Source of the DNA: Aphelidium insulamus
Taxonomy: Eukaryota; Aphelidiomycota; Aphelidea; Aphelidiaceae
Direction: 5' to 3'
Assembly: GCA_036784855.1 (NCBI GenBank)
Contig: JAZDSV010000097.1
Span: 1 to 32,252, forward strand
DNA: 32,252 bases
Part shown: in pieces, positions 1 through 10,897 of the stretch
How positions within the stretch are numbered: the stretch's first letter is position 1
Layout of the letters: every line of letters begins with the position of its first letter
Position numbers and translations under genes: made by a program
The notes under the pieces: generated by a model
The model's input: only the letters and a program-made list of their open reading frames with translations
The model's database searches: none
Told to the model about the DNA's origin: nothing

Positions 1-300
1 CTGTGTTTGATGTTGTAATGCAATGTGTGTCGTGTATGTTGTGTGTGTTTATCCTTGGTGTTGTTGTGTGTTGTAATGTTGATGTTGTAATGCAATGATG
101 TATGTCGTGTATGTTGTGTGTGTTTATCCTTAGTGTTGTTGTGTGTTGTAATGTTGATGTTGTAATGCAATGTAGTATGTGTGTGTTTATCCTTAGTGTT
201 GTTGTGTGTTGTAATGTTGATGTTGTAATGCAATGTAGTATGTCTTGTATGTTGTGATGTGGTAATGCAATGATGTAAATATATCTTGTATGTTGTAATG
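1..300. repeat. GT-rich minisatellite
   Basis: Imperfect tandem repeat made of GTGTTGTTGTGTGTTGTAAT, GTTGATGTTGTAATGCAATG and TTTATCCTTAG-like segments. The TTTATCCTT landmark recurs near 48, 124 and 188, so units are roughly 64-76 bp with internal deletions, and a degenerate end runs to about 300. It extends off the left edge. No gene is visible in it. Confidence 0.85.
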
Positions 301-359
301 CACACTCATTTTGTATTGGAACGTTATTTAATTATTTACTTCAGAGTCACGTGCCTACA

Positions 360-779
360 ATGATGCATCAATGGATTGCCGCGGTGGTGTTGTGCATGAT
401 GATTACGCGTACTTGTGCCGTTCCTGTGCGCGAGGATGAGTGTGAGGCCGGTGGTGATGCGGCACTGAGAGAGTGTGACGCCGGTGGTGTTATGGCGGAG
501 ACTGCCAGCCACGTTGACACGCTTTATGACGCAATTAATGGTGATGGTGACGAGAGCTGTATCGCCCTGCTGGATTAGCTGGGACGCGTCAGCTTTAGCA
601 AAGACGTCTTGATGGATGCACTGCAAGCTGCTGCGCAATCTGGTCAGGTGCAAAAGGAGTTGGAGTTGCGCCGTCAGCTGTGGCTGCAATATCGCCTGCA
701 CAATGACCGCGAATACGATCATGGGAACGTGTGGCCGGAAGTCATGCAGGCGTATGAAAATATGCAAGACGCGCACTGA
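360..779 (+). CDS. putative small secreted protein with an in-frame TAG
   Basis: A 139-codon frame starts at ATG 360. The first 20 or so residues (MMHQWIAAVVLCMMITRTCA) look like a signal peptide with cleavage after TCA. A short acidic, cysteine-containing segment follows. Codon 73 (576-578) is TAG, but the same frame stays open for a further 66 codons to TGA 777-779 and encodes a charged, probably helical tail containing KELELRRQLWLQYRLHNDRE. No GT..AG intron removes the stop in frame. TAG is used as an ordinary stop elsewhere here, for example in DOP1. The gene may therefore be a 72-residue protein, a recent nonsense allele, a readthrough product or a base error. I do not recognise the family. 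The antisense strand is also open over this interval but looks like a shadow. Confidence 0.45.
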
Positions 780-876
780 GGAGACCCTGCAAATTGGTGG
801 TAGCATTTGAAGTATTTATGAACTACAAGCAGAAACTTATACAACTATTGTGTGTATTGCTGTACAACAACTAGGC

Positions 877-1284
877 TCAGGCACCGGCAACCACCCGCTT
901 CCTGGCACTTATAAAGTGTACTGCATACTATTAGTTCATTGCATACAAGTAGTATATAGCCACATGTATGTAGATACATATATTTCACTCACCGTTATTG
1001 CCGCGGATGAACGCGTCACCGAACCGCCCGCGGAACTCGCCGCCGTAAAACTCCTCCGTCTGCTCCAGCACAATGTTCATGAAGCCGTCCAGGCACGCCA
1101 GTATGCCTACGCACGCGCCATCTCCGGTCAATGTATATATATATATATATATGCTGAATGAGGGCTTGATGAGTGTGAGCATACCGCGGTACTCGACGCC
1201 GGTGGTGAGGCGCACCACGACTGGCTGACCAACCACTGCGCCCAGGAACTCGGATGGCTTGGTGGCGTTTGGCTGGCTGCTCAT
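877..1284 (-). CDS. LSM6: U6 snRNA-associated Sm-like protein LSm6
   Basis: LSm6 is a subunit of the LSm1-7 ring (mRNA decay) and the LSm2-8 ring (U6 snRNA binding). Exons on the minus strand are 1284-1185, 1106-993 and 920-877, giving 85 residues, close to the roughly 80 usual for the family. Exon 1 carries Sm1 (PSEFLGAVVGQPVVVRLTTG, then VEYRG). The splice at 1184-1107 restores RGILACLDGFMNIVLEQTEE, and RGDAFIRGNN-type Sm2 (GDAFIRGNN) precedes the second intron at 992-921. Exon 3 supplies VHFISARKR, matching the usual VLYIS..KR ending. Intron 1 contains a TA repeat, is 78 nt long and has no in-frame stop, so unspliced RNA would encode a 26-residue insertion inside the Sm fold. The assignment is strong because every splice restores a conserved residue run. 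Confidence 0.95.
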
Positions 1285-1489
1285 ACGGAAATTGTGATGG
1301 TGATTAACGTATTGGAAGTGTGTGATTAGGGTTTGGAATCAGAGTCAGACTTCAAACAAGAGTAAATGCATTGTGTGTCTACTCTCTCAATTATGTGCGG
1401 CGGCTATTGTCTGGTTGAATGATATTGTGGGCGATGAACGGTTTGTGTGTGTGATGGTTGATATTGATGGGCGAACTAGACCGAGTGGA

Positions 1490-3149
1490 TCAGGCCACCC
1501 GCTGCCTCTTGGCCGTGTCACTGACTGTGCCTTCATCGTGCATGTGGTGATGCTGAAAATGGTGATTATGACTACCATTGTCATCGCCATGGACAGCATC
1601 AGATATGATGGACGGTGGCGACAGCAGTTCAGAGGAGGTGGTCATGGACACGGGCATGGGCATGGGCGGCGGTGTGGCTGGCAGTTCATCCGCGCATGCA
1701 GTCGACATGTCCAGCACGCGTGACGCCTTGTTGCCGTGCAGCACCTGGTAGTGGGTGTTTTCTACGCTGGTGCCGTGCGGCAGTCCGTGGTACTTGCACT
1801 GGTGGGACTTGCAGTTGCCCAGCTGTGTGAATGCCTTGTTGCAGTCGTCGATCCGGCACACAAATGGTTTCTGCGTGACGTGTATTACTGTATACGTACC
1901 ACAACATGAACACAGTTATTACGCATACCTGGCCGCTGTGCGTGAATATGTGGGTGCGCAGATTGCCCAGCTGGGCGAATGCTTTGCCGCAGTGATCGCA
2001 CTTGAACGGTTTCTCATTGGTGTGCGTGCGCTCGTGGGTCTTCAGGTTGCCCAGCTGCGTGAATGCCTTGTTGCAGTGGCTGCACACGTACGGCCTCTCG
2101 CCCGTGTGTCGGCGCAAATGCACGTTCAGGTGCGTGGCCTGTCCGAATACGTGCTGGCATGTCTCGTACGGGCACTTGAACAGCGGTGTGCCGTCTGGCT
2201 TCACGGGTTTGTCGTGGTGGAGCGGTTGTTGCTGTTGTCGCTGTTGACTATGGAATTGCTGGTCATGGTGACTGTCGAATGGTTGCTGCTCTTGATTATT
2301 GCCATCGTTACTGTTATGCAGATTAAAGTCCCCGGCTTGGTGTCGGCGCTGCATGTCGTCTACGGCGCGCTGCAGGTCAGCCACCTCCGCATCGTGGCTC
2401 TTTGGCGGTGTCATGAGCGTGTAGTACATGGACGGTGATGTCTCGGATGCTGCTGCTTCTACAGTGGTACTTGAAGCCGACGCAGATGATGCCGATGCGG
2501 GTGTGCGCGGCGACACAGTGCCCGGCATTAGTGGCGACGGGGTGGCCAGGTTGTCCGTCTGCTGTCCCGCGGTGCCGCTGCTCGGTAGGTCCGCCGCGGG
2601 GTCAGATGCCGTAGTTGCGGTGGCGCCGGTGCCGCCGGCAGTGGCACTGGCCGCCACTCGTCGAAGACACGTCAGCGTCTCGGCAACCTTGACCAGGTCG
2701 CGCTGATCCGGCGAGGACACCACGGCCGACAGCGCTGGATCGCTGCTAATGCCGCCGCGCTGCAGCATGCGCTTACTGTCATCAACTTTGGCCGTTGCAT
2801 TGACTGTAGCGGTGGCGCGAGTGTCAGCACCTGACTCCGCCTCCGTGTCCTCCACCAGATAATCTTCTTCCACGGCGTCCATTGTGGTCGGCATCGCGGT
2901 TGACGCCGATTCCGACAACAACATCGATGGGTGCCCCTCGCCGTTTTGATGCGAATTATCCTCCACCAGTACACTACCAGTGCCGCTTATGTGGCCGCGC
3001 ATGGAACTTGCAGCAGATGCAGTCGATGAGGAGGAGCCGTGCAGAGACGCCGGCGCCACCATGGCCGTCAGTTCTGGTGTCTGCAGCGGAGAGTTGGACA
3101 ACAGTCGGCCGGGCGGAGCGCCGCCAGCTTTGGCACGAGACGCGACCAT
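1490..3149 (-). CDS. C2H2 zinc-finger protein, four fingers
   Basis: Exons are 3149-1929 and 1870-1490, separated by a 58-nt GT..AG intron, giving 533 residues. The N-terminal 300 residues are low-complexity and rich in Ala, Ser and Thr, followed by a Gln/His-rich stretch. The four C2H2 fingers lie at about residues 324-348, 354-376, 382-404 and 410-435. Fingers 2 to 4 share the pattern KAF.QLGN.(K/R)(T/S)H, and linkers are of the TGERPY/TNEKPF type. The intron falls between fingers 3 and 4, and KPFVC resumes directly after it. The tail is His- and Met-rich. It is probably a nuclear DNA-binding transcription factor, with an unknown target. I chose ATG 3149 (MVASRAKAG) over an upstream in-frame ATG at 3263 because the intervening leader is AT-rich and looks like 5' UTR. 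Confidence 0.85.
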
Positions 3150-3745
3150 GATTTCTTCTTTCCTCTGCCTTTTGTTTCTTCTGAAGAAAGAACGACTCGA
3201 AAGAAGAATGTGAATGAAGAACGTCAAAAAAGAAGAAAAAAAATTTCTTTCAGGGGCGTTCAATGCACCAATCAGAGTGCTCCAAATTACTCCTTACATA
3301 AAGTGATTCCATATCCTGCCATAAGAGTTATTAATTATTATTAGTTGTTTTAGTTATTATTGTTGGACTATTTACTCAACCACGGTAAATGGCAATTATT
3401 TATTGCCTCTTTAAATCGACTTTTGCACTGAACAACGCGCCGCCCACCCTGCCAACACCTCTTTGCCCTCCACACCCAGCTTAAATAGAGAATACCTTGA
3501 CGCCTACACATAAAGTGAATCGTCATTAACTTAGTACAAACTTTACTTACACAACTTAAATAAACCAGGTGATATGCCATAAACGTCTGTTTATAAAGTA
3601 GACCATTAACCACCAGTCCCGGACTGAAAGCTTGTGTATTACCTCGCCAAGACCGGCGATATTATGTTGAGTACATAATAAATGCTATGCATTAGACGTC
3701 AAAAATAGAATAAAACTCGTTAGCTTCTCTCCAAGTTACAAACAC
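3150..3745. other. divergent intergenic region, no gene seen
   Basis: This is about 600 bp of AT-rich DNA between the divergent zinc-finger and palmitoyltransferase starts. An A/AG-rich tract on the plus strand lies at about 3180-3250, next to the zinc-finger start. It probably holds both promoters. I found no convincing coding or RNA feature. Confidence 0.5.
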
Positions 3746-6330
3746 ATGCAGATCGATGCTCCGGCAGCGGAAACAGTGGACCTTGTTCCCGCGCAGCACA
3801 CATTCTGCCAGCTGTGCCAGTCGGGCGATATCGGTGCGGTGCGCAGTGCCCTGGAGACATCAGCCACTAGCCGAGGAAGCAATGTTGATGCTGATAATAT
3901 TGCTGGACGGAGACCCGCGCAGTCGTCGCTGGTGCTGCAAGCTGATGACGACGGGTGCACGCCGCTGCATTGGGCCGCGCTCAGCAACCACGTGGCCATC
4001 GCGCAGCTGATATTCGCCTACTGCCCGGACGGTACAGCACCCAGCCATCTGATTAATCGCTCAGGTGGCGCGCAGATGGCCACTCCTCTTCACTGGGCCG
4101 TCCGGTAGTATATGATATACGTATAGTCTTGAATGACCAACTCTGAGGCAGGTATGGCCATACGCACATGGTCACGCTGTTTGTGCGCAATGGCGCCGAT
4201 CTGGCAGCGGTGGACGCGCAAGGATTCACGGTATTTCACCTGATGGCCCAGGAGGGTCACTGTCTGCTCGGTGCGTTAAAAGTTGATATAAGTTTAAGTA
4301 TATCTGCGTATAAACACTTCAAAATACCTTTAGCAATGTACGTGCTGCACGTGCTGTATGGAAGCGGCAACTGCCCGCCACTGTCACCGCGGCTCTCGGA
4401 CGCCCAGTTCCATCCGATCACCACCACATCACACACATCGCACGCATCGCAGCAACACCATCTCGGCCAGACGCCGTCCTTTGACTCGCTGCCAGTGCTG
4501 CTTAATCGACGTGATCGATACGGACAGACGGCCGTGCACTGGCTGGCCTTCAAGAACCATATGCACTCTGCGCCGCTGCTGTGTCTGATGGTTGCGTGCG
4601 GCGCCCGGCTCAACCTGTCCGACATGTACGGCATGACTCCATTGCATTGGGCATGCGCGCAGAATCACGCCGATATGATTGTGGTGTTGACGCGGCTGCT
4701 GGTCGGCCAGTGTGGCCATGCCGAGTTGGAGCGGCGTGTCGGTGATACTGCCGCTGACTGTGGCGGCGGCAAAGTGGCTGTGGATGCTGATAATCAGCCA
4801 TCCGGCAACATCATTGACCGGGAAGAATTCAAGCAGCCAAGTGATTTTGGCGTCCAGGCCGGGTTGACTGCAATGCAGTTGGTGCTGGACAGGCGCGGCG
4901 CCGAGGGGCAGTCCTGGTTCCAGACTGTGTGTCAGCGTGCGCCGCTTTCTGCCGAGAAGATTTTGCTGCTGGCCGCATCGAACAAGGTATATAACATATT
5001 TCTGTTTGGCATATATCTGACAGTCGAAGTTGATGCCGACCAAACTTCCCGCGGTTGACTGGTTCGTGTATGCTGGGCCATACATCATTATCGCGGTGCC
5101 ACTGCTTCTAATGTCCCTACTGAACTGGTACTGGGCCGTGCCGATATCTATGTTGTGCGCAATCGGCATCGGGCAGCTTTTACTCAATTGGAGGCTGCAT
5201 GGCGACAACGAGGCATTTATGGCGTCCATATTTTGCCATTCGTTCGTGCACGCGGCTTTACTGGCCTTCACAGTGAATTGGCTTTTCAGAATCATTCCAC
5301 ACGGTAAATCATTGTTGTGAGAGTAAGCTCATACTAATTTGAGTTCATAGATTTGACGACCGGAAAGTGGGCACTTAACTGCACCTTGGCCGTACTGTTG
5401 TGCATCGTCTGCTGGTCGCTGTACAGCACTGTACGCTCTGATCCCGGCCTGTGTGCACCGGCCTCATCGGTCGAGTCGGTTCTGACCGCAGTTGGAACAT
5501 TGGCGGACGCGGGCCGACTGGATGATCGGCACTTTTGCCTGACGTGTCTGGTGCGTAAACCTGTGCGCTCCAAGCACTGCAAACTGTGTAATCGCTGCGT
5601 CGCTCGCTTTGATCAGTGCGTTGCTGTTTTAATGCCTACAGCTGCCTATAATATCTGCAGCCACTGTCCGTGGACATACTCGTGTATTGGGTGCGGCAAC
5701 CATCGCCAGTTTGTTGTATTTTGCTCCTCGCTCCTAATTGCCTCCGTGGCGGCCATCATTGTCTCCATTTCATGTTGGTCGGGATGTTTTATGCATCGTC
5801 AATGATTTAATTATTTTAGACCTGGATAGTGTGGTCAGGAATCACAGTGACAAACTGCCACCACTGCCGAGCTTTCCCGACGAGCATGGCTGCTATTTTG
5901 GTGATTCCATTTGTGCCTACTTTTACCTGGACACCGTCACAACGCTGCTCGCACTTCTCTGCTTCCTGCCCCTGTTTATATGCTTCATGATGGTCGGAGC
6001 GCAGACCAGCTACATTGCCACTGAGCTCACCACCAACGAGGGCATGAATTTCTGGCGCTATGAGTACTTGAATCGCTCAGGTGTGATAATAATGTAATGA
6101 GTTTTCAACTTTTACATTAACATGCTTCAGATGACCCACGGCATCCATCACGCTTCTTCAATCCATTTGATTTGGGTTGTAGGACTAATTGCTGGGCGTT
6201 CTGGGTGCCTGGTCGCGGCCCGTGGCGTGACGTGGACTGGAGGCAACAGTACGATGTCCCAAGGCCTGAGCCGAGCTTACGATGGCGGCCCGATACTGGC
6301 TCATACCGGGCACTGGCTGCTGATGTTTAA
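3746..6330 (+). CDS. ankyrin-repeat DHHC palmitoyltransferase (ZDHHC17/Akr1 type)
   Basis: An S-acyltransferase that attaches palmitate to cysteines of client proteins in Golgi/endosomal membranes. Exons are 3746-4104, 4152-4270, 4334-4986, 5024-5303, 5351-5615, 5661-5773, 5820-6080 and 6131-6330, giving about 749 residues. The donor of intron 6 could instead be at 5786, which adds four residues. Ankyrin repeats fill the N-terminal 370 residues (GCTPLHWAA, TPLHWAVR, GQTAVHWLAF, GMTPLHWACA). Membrane segments follow in exons 4 and 5. The zinc-binding DHHC domain reads FCLTCLVRKPVRSKHCKLC...RFD then HHCPWTYSCIGCGNHRQF. The 45-nt intron 5616-5660 splits the first His codon of the catalytic DHHC, and splicing restores it exactly. 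Two membrane segments follow, then the family TTxE motif (TTNE, about residue 665) and a C-terminal NPFDLGC motif. Introns are 37-63 nt. All key residues are present. Confidence 0.93.
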
Positions 6331-6399
6331 CCATATAGATTATTTATGTTGTCAAATATTGTAATTTATTGTATTGTTTGAACTGAAAGAGTCCCGAAA

Positions 6400-7151
6400 G
6401 CTGAAAGCATTCGCCGGTTTACAAGATGCACTTGGTGCACTGCCCCTGAAATGACTCGATTTGTTGTTTGGTACGCACAGTGACAGTTTTACAACCCGCG
6501 AACACATGAACGACTGGTGGCTGTTTACCAGATCATCTGCGATTTCCCGGGGAAGTTCTACTTTTTCAATCTAATGGAAGCTATGCGAATAATGCCTTTT
6601 TCAGCTGGCAGCAATTTAGACGAAAAAATGCCTATTTGACGCTAGCATTTGACTTTACGTCAAATGCTAGCGTCGACCACAGAATTGCAAGCAGCTTATG
6701 AGAAGAAAACTAATTCGCCTCCGCCACTAGCTGCTGTCCTGGCTGACAAGTTTTTATACCATGCTAAACGTATCCTATGGTCTTGCCGTACTGAAGAGGT
6801 TCAATCAGCTGCCACAATGTGAAACCCATGGGCCTTATGGAACCAAACGTTCAAGTACTGCTTTACTTCAATCTCATACATACAATGGCGAATGTTTTGA
6901 AATCAAAAGCTAGCCTTGAAGATCTTGCCCGGGCCACTAGCAATGTGCTGCCTCAGATCGAATACGAGAGAAAGTTTATTTTAAACTCGGTTGCTGATGA
7001 GAATGTTGACACATTTACGCTGACCTCACAGCTTGATGCATTGTACTAGGGTGATCACTTTTATCAAGAACTACGAAAATCTTGGATTTTATATCTACCT
7101 AATGATGATGACTCCGTCCCCGTTATACGTGCCGATAATCTGGCAAAATGA
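6400..7151 (+). pseudogene. decayed member A of the secreted family
   Basis: This fragment aligns with the helical and C-terminal parts of the neighbouring family members. It has TWCTAPEMTRFVVWYAQ, corresponding to the WC..A..F..WY anchor, then AVYQIICDFPG and FFNLMEAMRI, corresponding to Y..ICDY and YF.L..AM. SPPPLAAVLADKF follows, then a C-terminal LRKSWILYLP. It has in-frame stops near 6479 (TGA after WYAQ), 6638 (after EKMPI) and 7047 (TAG before GDHFYQ), plus a frame shift near 6815. The signal-peptide exons and beta module are absent, and the fragment begins only about 70 bp after the palmitoyltransferase stop. A perfect 16-bp inverted repeat lies inside it. It is probably non-functional. 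Confidence 0.75.
6638..6674. repeat. perfect 16-bp inverted repeat with a 5-nt loop
   Basis: GACGCTAGCATTTGAC at 6638-6653 is mirrored exactly by its reverse complement at 6659-6674 around the loop TTTAC. It sits inside the decayed family member A, just after an in-frame stop. No U-tract follows it. It may be a small inverted duplication formed during decay rather than a functional site. Confidence 0.9.
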
Positions 7152-7528
7152 AGTTTGAATAGATTTCAATCAATTGATTATATTGATTATTTTGAGTTTA
7201 ATCATTATTTGATAGTATAACAAAGACTCTAGGCGCTTTGTGACGGCGTCAGCTAGTGTGCGGGTGTGGTACAACGCGCGCAAACCAACCTGCAGAAATC
7301 CGTTTAAACTACACAGATTGACTGCAGGTGGCAATGCTGTTCCACACCCTATATAGCTGCCCCGTAACACAGTCGCGATCGATCGGAGTTACAGATAGTG
7401 CACTGTGCTCAGAAAGGGGCTGCAACAGACAACGCTGATTGGTCGTTTGTGGACATGTGGATTTTGTTTGCTCAACGCCACATTTACTTTTCACTTCACT
7501 TCTTTATAGCTTTGCGAAAACTATCCGA
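7152..7528. other. intergenic, no gene seen
   Basis: This spacer of about 380 bp lies between decayed member A and member B. A TATATAG sequence occurs near 7351, but it is about 180 bp from the B start and I give it little weight. No open frame here has recognisable content. Confidence 0.4.
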
Positions 7529-8787
7529 ATGACTGCCAACTGGACCTGCGCACTGATTTGCACCGCAATGCTCGGATTGCAGATTGTTAAGTAATAACTG
7601 AGCGTCTTGCTGTTCATCCAACTAATGCTCAAGTGCTTCGATTCATCTACGACCTCCGTGGCGCGCCAACTTTTACAACGTTAATCGCGAGCTGCGACCC
7701 GGTGCCGCTGCCAGAGACGTGATAATATGCTACAACTAGTGCGTACCAATTTTAAACGTTTACATTTTTCTCTTACCGTTCTAGCTGGGTACCCAGCCTG
7801 GAAGAAAACCTGAAGCTTTACTTGGAGGGTACCAATGGCAATGGAAAGTGGATATCTCTTGCAACCAGAGTTAAAGCGAAGCTGCTGCAAGAACAACCGA
7901 CGTTGATGGACACGAATGACCTCACGAATAAACAATATGACCGCCTCAAGTGGGCATACGACAAGAACAATTGCCGCAAACTTGATTTCACCGTGCCGCC
8001 GGAGGCAGGAGTCTTTCAGGGTAGAAAATTCCGCCTGCGACTTGCGTACGAGAAGATTTGGCACCGGCTGAAGACCATCAGCATTCGAGAAGGGTTGACA
8101 CTGGCGGACGTTGCAGTTACGGAAAGCATCGCTGGTAGTAGCTTGATTCCGTCGGCTGATGAGACGACGGCAGAAGAACAGTCTATTTCCGACACGGCTC
8201 TTCGCGTTCTGGATTTAATGGATGAGATTCGGCGCAAGGAATCAGATGATAATGGTGCATGGGAACAATTCAAAAATTCCGTCGCTTTGCTTGTCGCCAA
8301 GGAAAATCGTAAGCAGTTGTCTCAAAATGTTGCGCTACGTGAGCCATGGTGCAAAGTACCTAAAGCTGCTCTGTTTATCGATTGGTATGCGGAGTCAGTA
8401 TTTTACGGACAACAGTCATACAAGAATGTGGTTGATTCCTACAGTATTATATGCGACTACGACAAGAATAAGTTTAACTTGCACTACTTTAAACTGATTG
8501 TCGCAATGCGAAAGCTATCATGGGGCAGGGGACGAAATTATAACGAAGACACGCTTGAAGTGAACGATAATACGGCATATCTTATGGAGATGGTGGAAAA
8601 TGGTCACGGCATCGATTTGACGCTTGCTGGTCCAATGTCCAAAACTTTCTTGGAGCTTGCAAAAGTAGTTTTACCAGAAAACTGGGATATTCTTCATGCT
8701 GCTCCTTATTTTTGGCACCATTGGAAACTCATGGAAGTAACAGCGCAAGATATTGTGATTATCTATAATAAACCCCCAACACTATAA
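7529..8787 (+). CDS. secreted family member B, unrecognised family
   Basis: Exons are 7529-7590, 7634-7738 and 7785-8787, giving 389 residues. Exon 1 encodes a signal peptide (MTANWTCALICTAMLGLQIV). The 43-nt intron has a CTAAT branch-like site. Exon 2 carries WRANFYN, then DVIICYN, and ends at a phase-2 intron. Exon 3 opens WVPSLEENLKLYLEG and contains GNGKWISL, the hydrophobic CRKLDFTVP and FRLRLAYEKIW, which together suggest a beta-rich module of about 110 residues. A helical region follows with WCKVPKAALFIDWYAESVFY, YSIICDYDKN and YFKLIVAMRKL. No enzyme motif is visible. It ends about 90 residues earlier than member D, so the C-terminal segment is missing. The family was identified by comparing the copies in this window. 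I do not know its function. Export is likely, and a role at the cell surface or in host interaction is only a guess. Confidence 0.75.
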
Positions 8788-8890
8788 GCAGCAGTGATTG
8801 GCTGCCGTAAGCACGTGTTAATGCAGGATGCAGACGGCATTCACGCGTAATTGGCTTCCATAACGATTGTGATATTGATTTCTTACGCAA

Positions 8891-10149
8891 ATGCTGCTTC
8901 ATATCAGCGTGCTGTTTGGATTGCTGGTGATCAGTTTGCCTGCATCGACGTAAGCCTTGTCGCTTTATTGTCGCAATTATTGTGTTCTGTGCCTTACCAG
9001 CTATTGTAGTGCACTATTTCAGCGGGCTACGTTCTACAATACAACGGCAATGCGGCCGGGCTCGACTGCCGCGCCAATAGTTTGTTACAACTTGTACGTA
9101 CAGTGTTAGTGCATATATAAATTAATGTGCCTAACTCTTATGCAGCTGGATGCCCAAGGCAAGTAGTAGGTGTCGGCGGACCGCGCCGACACCTCGCAGC
9201 GCACGGACATTGAAGTGCTGTTTGCGGCAATGGAGTATTACGTGCGCACTTCACAGCAGATGATTGCCAGCTCCATTGCCAAAGTGGCGCAGCGACTGGA
9301 CAGTCGACTGATCAGTGGCCGCATGGCGCACCGCGACGACCTCGAGACCGTGTGGTGCCTGCCCGACTCCAACTTTACCGTGTTCTTTGCCGCGAAACCG
9401 CGCCACATTGCGGCTGATCAAGCATTTGTGGGTGATGCATATGTGCAGGTGGAGCAGCTGTACAAGGATATGTGTCGCGTGTCGGCGCTGCCCACCACAG
9501 AAACAGACTTTCAGCACATGAATATCATGGCCACCATGCGCCGCTACATTGCCGATCCAGTGTCGGGAAATTTGGAGCTTGTGCGCCAGGCCACCAACCA
9601 CCTGATCAAGATGATGCAGCAGGGCAAAGCACAGCCGGCACTCGCCTCAAATCCCGACATGCAGCGCAAGTTTAGCCAACTGGCGGAGCAATTGCGCCGC
9701 AAGTTGCCACACACGAGTAATATTGGCGCAGAAAACGGTGACAACAGTGCCAGGCGCGCATACATTGACCTGAAAAATAGTTGGCGACAGTGGAACCTTG
9801 TCAGAACGGGTCAGACGGGCCAGCCGCGAACACCGACCGACATGTGCTACATGCGCCTAATAACCGCGTTGCGTAACGCTGGACACCATCATCATCATCT
9901 GGGAGTGGTGGCAGATTTGCTGCCGGCAACGCCCTGCAGACAGTGAAACAAGCAACTGCGGCACTGGTGACCAGTGTGCAGCAGACACACGCGCCCTCGC
10001 AGCTCGCCACGCAGCCGGGAATGCAGGCAGAATTTGCTGACTTGGTGGAGGAGGTGCAATTGCGGTTCTCCAACGACGAGCAGTTTACGCTGCTGCAGCA
10101 TCAGTGGAGCGACCTTGACCTGCTTCCACCAGTCATTAGCGCTGATTAA
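8891..10149 (+). pseudogene. secreted family member C, frame disrupted
   Basis: Exon 1 (8891-8949) encodes a signal peptide, MLLHISVLFGLLVISLPAS. Exon 2 (9010-9093, or from 9001) carries FQRATFYN, then PIVCYN. A phase-2 intron (9094-9145) leads into WMPK. The expected beta module is absent. The reading frame changes near 9150-9170, where TAG TAG precedes the downstream frame, and continues open to 9946 with DLETVWCLPDSNFTVFFAAK, EQLYKDMCRVSALPTTETDF and MNIMATMRRYI. A second shift at a CAT repeat (about 9885-9915) is needed to reach NALQTVKQATAALV and the C-terminal HQWSDLDLLPP, which ends at TAA 10147-10149. The body resembles member E more than B or D (TTETDF versus KTETEF). It is either a pseudogene or a gene with two assembly indels. 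Confidence 0.65.
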
Positions 10150-10897
10150 GTACTAAAATAGTCTACATTCAACATCATATTATATGCTTCACATATAACA
10201 ATGCGGATAATGATTATAATCGGTATAATAATAATCTGTACTAAGTTTGTTGTGTATATTGGAGAAGTTTAGCCTCCTAATGGCCATTCAAATTTACAAG
10301 GTGAAATAAATGGACAGCTCTTCTTGAATTAGACACTCGTATAATTAAGAATAAGATTTAATAAGGGTGGGTGGTCTACATACGTATGATCAGGTGTAAG
10401 AGACAAGTATTGTAGTAAGACAAGAAGTAATCATTAATATTATAAACGTATAATTTTGGATATACCCGATAAATAGAAAATATGAATACGTAGATTCTTC
10501 GCTATTGATTAAGACACAAACCGCATGCCATACATATAGTTGCAATGTATGCCAGAATGATGCTGCGACTTAGCCATTGTTCCTGCAGATCCAACAGCCC
10601 TCGCAGATCCGGATGGGATAGACATTTTATGTGCATCCACCAGCTGCTGGTAGACCTTTCCCACTAGTGTGTACAAACAATCCCCTATGTGCTGCTGACA
10701 TCACGTACTGTTTACACCAGTGTCCAGAAGATCATTATCCGATGCCAATTGAGCCTATTAAATAATAACTCAAGTTATTATCTAATGAACAATAAATAAA
10801 CACATACTCCACACAATTGCCACTGTGGACACAGTCGACACAGTCACGAACACGGTTTTGTATTATTATCGCAAGCCGACTGTAGGCAGCGCCGCCG
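10150..10897. other. AT-rich intergenic region, no gene seen
   Basis: About 750 bp between family member C and DOP1. It is rich in ATAATAAT and TATAAT-like sequence and contains no open frame with recognisable content. It presumably contains the DOP1 promoter. I could not place a specific element. Confidence 0.4.

Noticed and set aside
1-300. Possible telomeric repeat
   Set aside because: Units are long, irregular GT/AT-rich minisatellite copies, not a short telomere motif, and they are followed directly by genes.
336-806. 156-codon minus-strand open frame opposite the small secreted gene
   Set aside because: Rich in His, Arg and Gln with no domain or signal. The plus strand has a signal peptide and sensible composition despite its TAG.
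4429-5295. 288-codon minus-strand frame opposite the palmitoyltransferase
   Set aside because: It crosses introns and conserved ankyrin exons of the plus-strand gene and shows no domain.
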